Source of the DNA: Neolewinella xylanilytica
GTDB taxonomy: Bacteria > Bacteroidota > Bacteroidia > Chitinophagales > Saprospiraceae
Assembly: GCF_002934605.1 (NCBI RefSeq)
Contig: NZ_PTJC01000006.1
Coordinates: 682,001 to 746,000 of the forward strand
DNA length: 64,000 nt
Direction of reading: 5' to 3'
Shown: in pieces, positions 54,029-63,049 of the stretch
How positions within the stretch are numbered: the stretch's first letter is position 1
Layout: every line of letters starts with the position of its first letter
Program-made: the position numbers and the translations under genes
Notes under the pieces: model-generated
Databases searched by the model: none
Seen by the model: only the letters and a program-made list of their open reading frames with translations
Told to the model about the DNA's origin: nothing

Positions 54029-54709
54029 TCAGACCAGCCTTTCGCCGTTAGCATCGGTAGTTAGTACCTCGCTAAAGTAATCGAAGAAGGGGCGAAGGGC
54101 CAGAAGTACGTCCTCCGCCCGATCGATGAAGCCGGGGTCCAGTACCTCGGCTTCGGAGAATTCGCGGGCGGCGTAGAACTGCTTGTAGCGTAGCAGATCG
54201 ATATCGGGGTGGTCCCGGGGGTAGCCCTGCGGTGCCGTTTTAAGTTGCTCGCCGCGGAGGGCACTGAATTGCCTGCCAAATTCCTTGTCCGCTAAAATGG
54301 CCCGCAGCGCACCCGCGTCCGCCGCCAACTCCTGCCGGATCCGGTTCAGGTCGTCCCGCTCGATGCCGTAGAAGCCACCACCGACCATGTTCCGCTCCGG
54401 GGAAAGGGAGAAGTAATAGCCGCCGCGGCGGAGCAATCCATCGCGCTCGAAGCTCCCGGCGATATTAGTTTTGTACGGGAGCTTATTCTTGCTGAAACGG
54501 ACGTCCCGGTAGATGCGGAACAGGGACTTGCGCCCGCTTTCCGTGCTGATCACGTCGGTCTTCCGGAGGCGTTCCAGCAGGGCTTCGGCGAAGTCCGACA
54601 CGTTCGCCCGCGCGGCCTCGTAGCGCGGTTTGTGGTCCGTAAACCAGTCGCGGTCGTTGTTGGCCGCCAGGTCGCGCAGGAAATCGTAGGTTGAGCGTTG
54701 CACTTTCAT
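54029..54709 (-). CDS. DUF2461 (TIGR02453) family protein
   Basis: 226 residues from MKVQRSTYD; an ATG at 54823 would run over the ABC transporter promoter. DFLRDLAANNDRDWF, IYRDVRFSKNKLPYKTN and GGYYFSLSPERNMVGGGFYG are the family blocks. Function is unknown. TACCTTGC lies about 7 nt before the ATG. It begins a three-gene minus-strand operon with the two GT4 genes, divergent from the ABC exporter. Confidence 0.85.
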   Translation of the reverse strand: MKVQRSTYDFLRDLAANNDRDWFTDHKPRYEAARANVSDFAEALLERLRKTDVISTESGRKSLFRIYRDVRFSKNKLPYKTNIAGSFERDGLLRRGGYYFSLSPERNMVGGGFYGIERDDLNRIRQELAADAGALRAILADKEFGRQFSALRGEQLKTAPQGYPRDHPDIDLLRYKQFYAAREFSEAEVLDPGFIDRAEDVLLALRPFFDYFSEVLTTDANGERLV

Positions 54710-54809
54710 CGGCGGCAAGGTAAAGGTCCTTTGGGGAAGGGGGAAACGATAAAGGGGTTCCGGAAAGCCGGGCCATCGACATCCGGGTCTACGGACGGGC
54801 AGACTGCCG

Positions 54810-54817
54810 TACTTTTG
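54810..54817 (+). promoter_or_regulatory. Bacteroidetes -7 element of the ABC exporter gene
   Basis: TACTTTTG matches TAnnTTTG and ends 4 nt before the ATG at 54822. If used, the mRNA would be leaderless or have only a few leader bases. Confidence 0.6.
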
Positions 54818-54821
54818 CCCC

Positions 54822-56657
54822 ATGCATTCCTTCCGCCGCCTCCTCGGCTATATGGGTAATTACCGCGGCCTGGTGGCGATCGCCATCGCCTGCAACGTGC
54901 TGACGGCGGCGTTCACGGTGGTGTCCATCCCGATCTTTCAGCCCTTTTTCAACTTGCTGTTCGAACAGACCGAGCCGGTACTGGCCGCTCCGGAAGCCAT
55001 TGATTCGCTGGATGACCTGGAACAGTACGGCGGCTACCTCGTGACGCAGTGGATACGGGAGCAGGGCAGGGAGCAGGCCCTCACCTACATCTGCGCCTTC
55101 CTGCTGCTTTCCTTTTTGCTCAAGAACCTGTTTCGCTACCTGGCGCTCTTTTTCATGGCTCCGGTGCGCAACGGCATCATCCGCGATCTGCGCAACGAGC
55201 TCTACACCCACCTTTTACACCTCCCCCTGGGCTACTTCACCGAGGAGCGCAAAGGCAATCTCCTGAGCCGGATCACCGGCGACGTGCAGGAGGTGGAGAG
55301 CAGCATTCTGAACGTGCTGGAGGCCATCTTTCGGGAGCCCTTCATCATCATCGGCTCGCTGGCCTTCATGATCTTCGTGAGCCCCTCGCTAACCCTCTTC
55401 GTTTTCGGCCTGATGGTATTTACCGGGGTGGTCATCGGCGGGGTCGGCAAGCGGCTGAAGCGAAGCAGCGGGGTGGTACAGGAGAAACTGGGCGAAATCG
55501 TCAGCCGCACGGAAGAGAGCCTGGGCGGACTCCGCATCATCAAATCCTTCGGGGCCGAGGGCTACCAGTCGGGCCGCTTTGCCGAGCTGAACGACAGCTA
55601 CCGCTACAGCCTGACCCGGCTGCTGTGGCGGCGCGATCTTTCCAGTCCGCTAACGGAGTTTCTGGGCATCGCGACCGTAGCAATACTGCTGCTTTACGGC
55701 TCTCGCCAGGTATTCGCGGGCACCATGGAAGCGGGAACGTTCATCGCCTTCATTTTCGCCTTCTACATGGTGATCGACCCGGCCAAGAACTTTTCCAAGG
55801 CCTGGTACAACGTGCAAAAGGGGTTGGGGGCGTTGGAACGGGTGGAAGAGGTACTCGCCGTACAGAACCCCTTGCTGATTCCGACTTCCGTTAACGAGCG
55901 GCCAAAGGTGGGCGACGGGGCGCAGGTGCAAAGCGGAATCCAATTCCACGACGTCGGTTTCCGCTACCGGCCCGACGGGATCGATGTCCTCCACGGCATT
56001 AATTTGGCTATTCCCACCGGCAAGATCGTTGCCCTGGCCGGAGCCAGCGGGGGAGGGAAGAGCACCATCGCGGACCTGCTGCCGCGCTTTTACGATCCGA
56101 CCACGGGGTACATCACCCTGGACGGGAAGGACCTGCGGGACTATCCCATCCGGGAATTGCGCAACCGGTTCGGTATCGTCAGCCAGGAAGCCATTCTTTT
56201 CAATGACTCGATCTACAACAACATCGTTTTCGGGCTATCGGACGTGACGCCCGATCGGGTGGAGGAAGCCGCCCGGATTGCCAATGCGCACGACTTCATC
56301 GTGGCTACCCCCGGGGGGTATCAGACCAACATCGGCGACCGGGGGAACAAGCTCAGCGGCGGCCAACGGCAACGGCTCACCATTGCCCGGGCGGTACTGC
56401 GCAACCCGGATATTCTCATTCTAGACGAAGCTACCTCGGCCCTCGACAGCGAGTCGGAGCGGCTGGTGCAGGAAGCCCTGCAGCGGCTGCTGCAGAACCG
56501 CACCGCCCTGGTGATCGCCCACCGCCTTAGTACCATTCAGAACGCCGACCTGATCGCGGTGATGGACCAGGGCCGCATCATCGAACGCGGCACCCACGGG
56601 GAGCTGCTGGAGCGGGGTGGGGCTTACCGGAAATTGGTGGAGCTGCAGGAGGTGTAG
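54822..56657 (+). CDS. ABC exporter with fused membrane and ATPase domains (MsbA-like)
   Basis: 611 residues. Six membrane helices span about residues 10-330; the ATPase domain has Walker A GASGGGKST (407-415), the signature LSGGQRQRLTIARAV (near 511), Walker B ILILDEATSALD (near 531) and the H-loop ALVIAHRLSTI. Lipid A or another lipid is the likely substrate by family. Its last 26 codons, up to the stop, recur 3.6 kb downstream as a copy with only silent changes. Confidence 0.94.
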   Translation: MHSFRRLLGYMGNYRGLVAIAIACNVLTAAFTVVSIPIFQPFFNLLFEQTEPVLAAPEAIDSLDDLEQYGGYLVTQWIREQGREQALTYICAFLLLSFLLKNLFRYLALFFMAPVRNGIIRDLRNELYTHLLHLPLGYFTEERKGNLLSRITGDVQEVESSILNVLEAIFREPFIIIGSLAFMIFVSPSLTLFVFGLMVFTGVVIGGVGKRLKRSSGVVQEKLGEIVSRTEESLGGLRIIKSFGAEGYQSGRFAELNDSYRYSLTRLLWRRDLSSPLTEFLGIATVAILLLYGSRQVFAGTMEAGTFIAFIFAFYMVIDPAKNFSKAWYNVQKGLGALERVEEVLAVQNPLLIPTSVNERPKVGDGAQVQSGIQFHDVGFRYRPDGIDVLHGINLAIPTGKIVALAGASGGGKSTIADLLPRFYDPTTGYITLDGKDLRDYPIRELRNRFGIVSQEAILFNDSIYNNIVFGLSDVTPDRVEEAARIANAHDFIVATPGGYQTNIGDRGNKLSGGQRQRLTIARAVLRNPDILILDEATSALDSESERLVQEALQRLLQNRTALVIAHRLSTIQNADLIAVMDQGRIIERGTHGELLERGGAYRKLVELQEV

Positions 56658-56658
56658 G
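56580..56658. repeat. Direct repeat, left copy (3' end of the ABC exporter gene)
   Basis: 79 bp from ATCGA to the base after the stop, matching 60193-60271 at 77 of 79 positions. The two changes (GAA/GAG and CGC/CGG) are silent. The two copies flank the DUF4249/TonB-receptor pair. Confidence 0.95.
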
Positions 56659-56857
56659 GGGCGCACTGCGAAAACCTACCTTCATATCACTTAGCGGGTT
56701 CTCTTTCACGTACCTCAGGAGCCGGGAATACGTTTCCATCACCAAAGAGATAACTATTGCTAATTTGCAATGGTCCTGCTGCTCGGACCGAATTTTTCAC
56801 CTATGCGGTTCTTCTTTTTTGCAGAAGCGCGCACACCTACACCCTGACTTTTATGCT

Positions 56858-57790
56858 ATGCGGATAAGCCTGATATTGGGGCTGCTAGTTGCGGGCCTTC
56901 TGTTTACCCGGTGCGTGGAACGCGATATCATACTGCCAAGCGAGCCGGTTGACCCCCAGCTGGTGGTGCTTGCCTACCTGATCGACGGAGCTCCCGCCGA
57001 GGTATTTATCAGCAAGCTGCTCCCGCTCGATGCAGATACGATCGATTACGGCGTCCCCAGCGCAATGGTAAAGCTCTACCGAAACGATAGCCTGGAGACG
57101 ACGCTTCTCTACTCATTGATTTACGGATCCAACTGTGGTGAAGTAGGTCCTAGTGGTCGGTGTCCATTTTCTGCAAGCAAGCATATCAGCCCGGACTCGC
57201 TGCAGCTACAAGATGGGGCGGTGTACCGCATCGAAGTGGAGGCCGCTGGTTTTCCTACCGTCAGTAGCGAAGCGGTAGTTTTTAATCGCAACCTGCAGAA
57301 TCTGAGTATCGAAACCGTGGTAACCGATACAGTAACGGGCTCCAGGCAGCGTAAAGCACTTACCATTGATACAATAGCGATTGACTACGATTATACAGGA
57401 GGACGGGAAGATTTGCTTTATCTGTACCTGGATTTTGATTTTCGGGATAGTAGGAGTGTATATAATGATTGGTTGTGGGGCATAAATGGCCCCGTAGCCG
57501 ACTGGCGCATCCCGCTCAATACTGCGGGAGGGAAGCAGGTATTCGTGCAACCCGGACCGGCCATTGATCAACGGCCCGTAGGCTTTCCGATCGATCGTTC
57601 CTTTACCGTCAATATTACGCGGTACCCCGCAGAGTACCTCCGCTTCTACGAGACCGTGACCGCACAGGATCTAACGGTCTCCGGCATATATGCAGGAGCG
57701 CCATCCTCCATACCAACGAATATGACCGGTGGTTTAGGCTATTTCGTCATCCTTGAACACTACGTCGGTGACCTATTCATCCTGCAGTAA
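56858..57790 (+). CDS. DUF4249 family lipoprotein
   Basis: 310 residues from the ATG at 56858; an earlier in-frame codon at 56765 lacks a signal peptide at its start. The lipobox is LLFTRC, followed by VERDIILPSEPVDPQLVVLAYL, the conserved start of the DUF4249 domain, which is usually paired with a TonB-dependent receptor in Bacteroidota. It probably lies on the outer membrane and may help the receptor capture its ligand. The receptor gene overlaps it by 38 bp. Confidence 0.82.
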   Translation: MRISLILGLLVAGLLFTRCVERDIILPSEPVDPQLVVLAYLIDGAPAEVFISKLLPLDADTIDYGVPSAMVKLYRNDSLETTLLYSLIYGSNCGEVGPSGRCPFSASKHISPDSLQLQDGAVYRIEVEAAGFPTVSSEAVVFNRNLQNLSIETVVTDTVTGSRQRKALTIDTIAIDYDYTGGREDLLYLYLDFDFRDSRSVYNDWLWGINGPVADWRIPLNTAGGKQVFVQPGPAIDQRPVGFPIDRSFTVNITRYPAEYLRFYETVTAQDLTVSGIYAGAPSSIPTNMTGGLGYFVILEHYVGDLFILQ

Positions 57791-60128
57791 AGCACCCACA
57801 AGGTGGACTTTCGGGTTGGTGCTCGTCTTTTGCGGCACGATACTTTTCGGGCAGCAATCCCTGCAGGGCATTGTCCGAGACAGCCTGACCCACGAAAGCC
57901 TGCCCTTCGCCAGCATTCGCGCCAACGGTAATTTGCCGTCCGCGACCGCCGATGCGAGCGGATACTTCACTGTACGCATCGACAGCATCCGGCCGGGTGA
58001 CTCGCTGTACTTCAGCTACGTTGGCTACCAACCTAGGGCGCTGTCGCTGCTGCGGTTGGATCCCGACCGACCGAACCGGATTGACCTGACTCCTAACGCC
58101 GATTTGCCAACCGTTGAGGTGAGGGCTACTTCCGCTAATCCTGCCCCCTCGGCAACGGTTCTCCGACCGTCGGTCGCCGAACTGGAACGCACCCCGGCCA
58201 TCCTCGGGGAAGTCGACCTGCTTAAGAGTCTCACCCTGTTGCCGGGCATAAGCGGAGGCAGCGAGGGCACGGCAGCCCTCAATATTCGGGGAGGGAATCC
58301 AAACCAAACGGATCTGCTGGTCGATGGTAATCGCATTTATAACGTCAACCACATTGGCGGATTTCTGTCCGCGCTTCCCTCCTTCGCCACTAAAACGGTC
58401 ACCGTCTACAAGGGCGGAGTGCCGGCCCGCTACGGCGGACGTCTCAGCGGCGTAGTGGACGTGATTCTGAAGGAAGGCCGCCGCGACCGATTTTCCCAAT
58501 CCTATACCCTCGGCCTGGGAACCCTGCAGGCCGGTCTGGAGGGTCCGGTGGGGGAGAAGTCTTCTTTTCTGCTCAATGGCAGGTATTCCTATCCGATCTT
58601 ACTCTACAATCTGAGCACTTCCGGGTCCCACAAGCGCAATGAACACGGTGCATTCAGCACCGTGGGGCTTTACGATGTCGCAGGGAAGTTTCGCCGTGAA
58701 GCGGGACGACACGTCGTGACGGCCTCCGCCTTCCTGAGTGGGGACGATGGCTGGGACCAGGAGGATTACGGGATCGACGTGGTCACCAATGATTTTGGCT
58801 GGGGGAATCGGTCGTTTACCGTCAAGCACCAATACCGGGCTCCGGGCGGCGGTGTATGGACCAACTCCGCCCAGTACCTCAACTACCGGTATGAAAACCG
58901 ACAGCAACAGTTTCTGAAGCCCGGACAGTCCTTCCCGCTGGACGCTGCCAAGCGGTTGCTCATCAATGACCTTAACGACGTTTCGCTCAACACGGAATTC
59001 GCCCGCAGCATCGGTGCGCACCTCGACGCTTATGGTGGATTAACCGCCCACGGTCACCTGTTCCGGGCGAGCGTGTCCGACGAAATCATTTCCGATGAGG
59101 AACTGGTGCTGTTTGCCCGCCAGGTAGAACAGGATACGGTTGAACTGGCCGCCTATGCATCCGCCGACCTGCGCCTGGCCCGGGATCGAATCCAGCTGAT
59201 GGTGGGTATGCGTATGAGCGGATTAGGATTTGCCGTGCCCCGTAACGTCGAGCCGCGGCTGCGCCTCTCGGTCAATCCGGTCGGTGGGTTCTTTATACAC
59301 GGCTCTTACGACCGGCACGTACAGTATGTCCACCAACTTACGCCGGAGGTGGCCATCTTCCCGAACGAGCTGTATTTGCTTGCCGGGGATCGTTTTCCCG
59401 CGGAGCGTTCCGAACAACTGGCCGTCGGCGTAGCCGGCCGGCACGGAAAACTGCAATGGTCCGTCGATCTGTTCCGGAAGTATCTGGATGACCTGGTCCG
59501 CCTGAATCCGGGGGAGGAGCGAGACGATGACTTCGTACGGCGTTTTCCTGAGAATGTCATCGGCGGGGGCAACGGCAAAGTGGAAGGGTTGGAGCTATAC
59601 GTCAAGCGCGAAGCCGAAGTGTTCTCCTACAGTGTAGCCTACACCCTGAGCCGCTCGGATCGGCAGTACGCGCAGGTAAACAACGGAGCGTGGTTTCCTT
59701 TCGCCTTTGACCGTACCCATGATATCGGCATCACGGCTTCGCAGAAACTTCCCCGAAACTGGCGGTTGAACCTGGCATTTATCTACCAATCGGGTCATCG
59801 CTTTACCGCCCCCGTTGCCATTTCCGCCTTCTACTATCAGTGGGGAGACTATAACGGTGCCCGCCTGCCCCCATTTCACGTACTGAACCTGGGCGCCACC
59901 AAATCCTGGACGGGGAAGAAGCGAGCCAATCGGGAACACCGGCTGACGCTGTCCACTTACAATACCTATAACCGCCCCAATCCCTACGCCGCCGAGATCC
60001 GGCCGCAGCGGCAACGGGTTGTTGATGCAGCCACCGGCCAGGAGGTAACAATTGCCAGTTACCGGGCGCTTACCTATTCGCTTTTCCCGATTCTGCCCAG
60101 TATCAGTTACACGGTGGTGATCAATTGA
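57753..60128 (+). CDS. TonB-dependent receptor with carboxypeptidase-regulatory-like domain
   Basis: 791 residues, starting from TTG at 57753 inside the DUF4249 gene; other starts are possible. A signal-like helix (FGLVLVFCGTILFGQ) precedes the CarboxypepD_reg-like domain (LQGIVRDSLTHESLPFASI, about 35-115), then the plug (near 140-240, with GGNPNQTDLLVDGNRIYN) and the barrel. It imports an unknown ligand across the outer membrane, powered by TonB/ExbBD. Here DUF4249 precedes the receptor, the reverse of the common order. The gene is flanked by the 79-bp direct repeat. Confidence 0.9.
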   Translation: MNTTSVTYSSCSKAPTRWTFGLVLVFCGTILFGQQSLQGIVRDSLTHESLPFASIRANGNLPSATADASGYFTVRIDSIRPGDSLYFSYVGYQPRALSLLRLDPDRPNRIDLTPNADLPTVEVRATSANPAPSATVLRPSVAELERTPAILGEVDLLKSLTLLPGISGGSEGTAALNIRGGNPNQTDLLVDGNRIYNVNHIGGFLSALPSFATKTVTVYKGGVPARYGGRLSGVVDVILKEGRRDRFSQSYTLGLGTLQAGLEGPVGEKSSFLLNGRYSYPILLYNLSTSGSHKRNEHGAFSTVGLYDVAGKFRREAGRHVVTASAFLSGDDGWDQEDYGIDVVTNDFGWGNRSFTVKHQYRAPGGGVWTNSAQYLNYRYENRQQQFLKPGQSFPLDAAKRLLINDLNDVSLNTEFARSIGAHLDAYGGLTAHGHLFRASVSDEIISDEELVLFARQVEQDTVELAAYASADLRLARDRIQLMVGMRMSGLGFAVPRNVEPRLRLSVNPVGGFFIHGSYDRHVQYVHQLTPEVAIFPNELYLLAGDRFPAERSEQLAVGVAGRHGKLQWSVDLFRKYLDDLVRLNPGEERDDDFVRRFPENVIGGGNGKVEGLELYVKREAEVFSYSVAYTLSRSDRQYAQVNNGAWFPFAFDRTHDIGITASQKLPRNWRLNLAFIYQSGHRFTAPVAISAFYYQWGDYNGARLPPFHVLNLGATKSWTGKKRANREHRLTLSTYNTYNRPNPYAAEIRPQRQRVVDAATGQEVTIASYRALTYSLFPILPSISYTVVIN

Positions 60129-60165
60129 TGTAGCTCCGGTTTTGAAATCAATATGCCCAGGTGCT

Positions 60166-60270
60166 ATGAATCCCGTGAAACTGAACCTTACCATCGAGCG
60201 GGGCACCCACGGGGAGCTGCTGGAGCGGGGTGGGGCTTACCGGAAATTGGTGGAGCTGCAGGAGGTGTAG
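60166..60270 (+). pseudogene. Orphan copy of the ABC exporter C-terminus
   Basis: A 34-codon frame starts at ATG 60166; its first nine codons are unrelated, and from codon 10 it encodes IERGTHGELLERGGAYRK and the remaining end exactly like the ABC exporter's last 25 residues, with the same stop. It has lost all of the ATPase domain. It is read here as a gene-end relic left by an insertion or unequal recombination; expression is not suggested by any motif. Confidence 0.6.
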
Positions 60271-60271
60271 G
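60193..60271. repeat. Direct repeat, right copy
   Basis: Partner of 56580-56658 (77 of 79 identical). The bases beyond the stop, GCATGCC, differ from those beyond the left copy, GGGGCGC, so the repeat ends sharply at the stop codon. Confidence 0.95.
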
Positions 60272-60301
60272 CATGCCCGATCGAGTGGCCCTAACGGTTG
60301 G

Positions 60302-60862
60302 CTAATTGGCGGCGGGGGCCTTCTTTTTATTCTTGTTGGGGAAGGGCACTTCGGGGATATCCTTACCCAGGAACTGGCAGAGCGGTTCCCATCCGTCGCC
60401 GGTGGTGACATTGAGTACCAGGAGGTCTTCCGGACGGTCCTTGAAGTATTCCATTACTTCGGATTCGTGCCGCAGATAAGCCGCCTTGAATTTCTCCCGG
60501 TCGAAGTACTCGCTACCGAACAGCCGACGGCGCAGGCGGGCGGTAATTTTGTTGCTTTCCGAAAAATCGGAGGCGGGATGGAATGCGGGATACTTTTCAC
60601 AGGAGGCCAACCACCCGTCCATATCCCGTACGGTGTAGATGAATTTGGATCCCGGATATTTTTTGTCTAACTCTTTATACAGGAGCGCTACGGGAGTGTC
60701 CGTCAGCGCGTCGTAGTTATCCAGGTATTGCTGCTTGATGTAGATCTTTCCTAAAAAGGACCGGATAAAGGGGAAGTGAAAGGATCGGTAGCCTAGCAGC
60801 TCCAGTGCGGAGGAGAGGCTGGTCGTTCCCGTGCGGGATAATCCTATTCCAAATATTTTCAT
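60302..60862 (-). CDS. Sulfotransferase family protein
   Basis: 186 residues of the Sulfotransferase_4-type family. GIGLSRTGTTSLSSAL (5-20) is the PAPS-binding loop; KFIYTVRDMDGWLASCEK carries the 3'-phosphate-binding region. The C-terminal tail is Lys/Pro-rich. It should move a sulfate group from PAPS to an unknown acceptor. It converges on the duplicated ABC 3' end and lies downstream of the ere-like gene on the minus strand. Confidence 0.85.
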   Translation of the reverse strand: MKIFGIGLSRTGTTSLSSALELLGYRSFHFPFIRSFLGKIYIKQQYLDNYDALTDTPVALLYKELDKKYPGSKFIYTVRDMDGWLASCEKYPAFHPASDFSESNKITARLRRRLFGSEYFDREKFKAAYLRHESEVMEYFKDRPEDLLVLNVTTGDGWEPLCQFLGKDIPEVPFPNKNKKKAPAAN

Positions 60863-61166
60863 AGTGAGGCTGAATGAAGTATCGGGGGGTTAGGGTTTAT
60901 TTTAGGTGGTCGGGTAGTTTGATAAGCCGATTGTGGCCGCTGGGTTCGATGGGCGAACCGAAAAGATGGAATAACACCGATCGGCTTACCGGTGTTTGCC
61001 GTAATTGGAAACCAAGGCTCCCTTACCGAAGAATGGTACATCTATCCATCCGGCCGTGCAAGGTATCCACTCTCGGTTTATGATGTCTTCGGTACCACCG
61101 AGATCAGGTTGGCCGCAAGTAACCCACGGCGCGGATGCTTTCCGATCGGGGGGGGGCGGCAGTGGG
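60863..61166. other. Gene-free upstream region of the sulfotransferase gene
   Basis: 304 bp with no credible gene. A short hairpin AACACCG/CGGTGTT at 60973-60996 and GGTTCG/CGAACC near 60943 are seen. The minus strand has TACTTCAT, one possible weak promoter element, about 15 nt before the sulfotransferase ATG. Confidence 0.4.
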
Positions 61167-62915
61167 TTACGATGCAGGGGTATTGACCCGGTAGGGGACG
61201 GCGGCTTCGGTTTCATCCAGGTAGATGATCGCGTCGTAATCATCGGCCAGGTTTACGGGGGAGTACTGGTGGGGGGTAGCTATGGCTCCCACGCCACGGA
61301 ATCGTCGGTCGGGATATTGGCTGACCGTCGCCCCCGATCGCCGGAGATCCAGGTAAAAGTTAGGTGTTCCCATTTGCGCGAAGTAAAAATCCCAACTGTC
61401 CGGTGGAGCCGGCTTCAGATCATCGTGCACCATATTATGGGTGATATAATCTTTGGCCAGGTATTTTCCCTGCCCGGAGGCCAGCCCGACACTGAATACC
61501 TTGCCACCGTTACTGCTTCGTTTCAGCCAATCCCCCATTGCCCCGCCAGTCAATCTGGTATGTCCGTTATTGGCCCAGATAACCAGCTTCCGGTTGGGTG
61601 ATCGATCCTGCAACCAGCGGGCATTGGCCGCCATGCTGCTATCCCGAAAGGACGAGGTCATAGCAGTAGAACGCCAGTACAGGGCATCCCGGATGATCGA
61701 TGCATACCGGACGTTCCGCTGAAAGGCTTCACCCTGATCGTCGCCTGCGGACAACTCCCGGTGGAGTTTTTCCGCGAGGGGAAGAGCCACTTCCGCCTGA
61801 TTGATCTGCCGTTGCAGAGAATCTACCAATTCGATGAGCCTGTCGTTCTTCAATTTGCGCAGTTCGGTGTCCAGTACGCCTAGTGCATAGGCATAGTCCT
61901 GCATATCGACACCGCGCAGTTGCACCTTTCCGGGTTCGGTGGATGCCAACCATTCAAAGAAGCTCAGGTATTCGGACGTACGGTACATCCAGAATTGCAG
62001 GTCCTCTGCGATGCGTTCTTGGAGGGCCGGTTGGTCAAGCCCGCTGTGCAATGCCGAGTTGAATCGATCTACGTCGGGTAAGGAAGCTTCCAGGGCCACG
62101 GTGATAAATCCCATTTCCTCGACGAGGTACCTGGTCAGTTGCGTCCGCAACTCGGTAAAGTCCTTCGTACCGTGGGTCGCTTCGCCGAGTAGGACAATAT
62201 CCGCATCCCCGACGGCCCCGGATAGCCAGTGCGGTTCCTGCTTCCAAGTGTGCGGAGGGCCATCCGGCAGGGGAGTCACGGCGGCCTGCAATTCGGCCAG
62301 GTCCGTTGCGGTCACCGCCGGAATGCGCTGCTGAACGGCGGCATGGTAGGGCATGCCGTCTGCTTTCACCTCCCAGTCGTCGAGCCATAGTTCGCCGGCA
62401 CCCGCGATCCAGAGGCCGAAGTCGAGGATGTTCCCCGGTAAGTCACGCTTTGGAATCGCAATGGTTTGCTTTTCCCAGTTGGTGGCGCGCGTTTGGTCCA
62501 CCTGGATCAATCGAGGCGGTTGCGCCGCTTCTCCGCCGTGGGCATAGTAATACACCCCGTAGCGAAGTTTCCTGCCCCCATCCGATTTGACCATGAAGGA
62601 TAATTCTAGACTATCCCGTATCACGTCCGACAGCAACGAATTGAAGCAGACTACCCGCTGGCTGGTATCGGGAAAGGTCGATTGGAAGTACAGAAAGCGG
62701 TTGCCTTGATAGGCTACCCCGGCATCGGAAACGTAAGGTTGGTAGCCCGCTTGGGGGACGACAAACCATTCCGCGGGTGTATCCGTACCTGCGTCTTGCT
62801 CGTAGCCCAGGTTCAGACTTTGGGACGCCGGCGTGGCCGCGGCCGCGTCCAGGACCTTTTCGCTACAGGCGAAAGTGGTGGTAACTGCTAAGGCAAAACA
62901 CAGATGGCGTAGCAT
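61167..62915 (-). CDS. Erythromycin-esterase-like lipoprotein with extra N-terminal domain
   Basis: 582 residues. A signal peptide with lipobox TTFAC precedes a beta-rich N-terminal domain of about 170 residues resembling a carbohydrate-binding jelly roll. The erythromycin esterase family domain follows with IVLLGEATHGTKDF, VALEASLPDV, LRGVDMQDYAYALG and LVIWANNGHTRLTGG, which carry the active-site His and Glu residues. Cell-surface hydrolysis is inferred; resistance to macrolides is not shown. Confidence 0.85.
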   Translation of the reverse strand: MLRHLCFALAVTTTFACSEKVLDAAAATPASQSLNLGYEQDAGTDTPAEWFVVPQAGYQPYVSDAGVAYQGNRFLYFQSTFPDTSQRVVCFNSLLSDVIRDSLELSFMVKSDGGRKLRYGVYYYAHGGEAAQPPRLIQVDQTRATNWEKQTIAIPKRDLPGNILDFGLWIAGAGELWLDDWEVKADGMPYHAAVQQRIPAVTATDLAELQAAVTPLPDGPPHTWKQEPHWLSGAVGDADIVLLGEATHGTKDFTELRTQLTRYLVEEMGFITVALEASLPDVDRFNSALHSGLDQPALQERIAEDLQFWMYRTSEYLSFFEWLASTEPGKVQLRGVDMQDYAYALGVLDTELRKLKNDRLIELVDSLQRQINQAEVALPLAEKLHRELSAGDDQGEAFQRNVRYASIIRDALYWRSTAMTSSFRDSSMAANARWLQDRSPNRKLVIWANNGHTRLTGGAMGDWLKRSSNGGKVFSVGLASGQGKYLAKDYITHNMVHDDLKPAPPDSWDFYFAQMGTPNFYLDLRRSGATVSQYPDRRFRGVGAIATPHQYSPVNLADDYDAIIYLDETEAAVPYRVNTPAS

Positions 62916-63049
62916 GGGAGATAGGGTAGGTGGCCTATGAAGGTAAGCTTACAGGATTACGGAAAAAAGGGGAAGGACCAGAAAGACCGAGCGGTTTCCT
63001 TCTAGGGAAACTTTTTGAGCCGTAGTTTAGCTAAGGATAAACTCGAGCT

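Noticed and set aside
61167..62915. Macrolide resistance gene
   Set aside because: Family membership alone does not show macrolide esterase activity; the extra domain and lipobox suggest another role.
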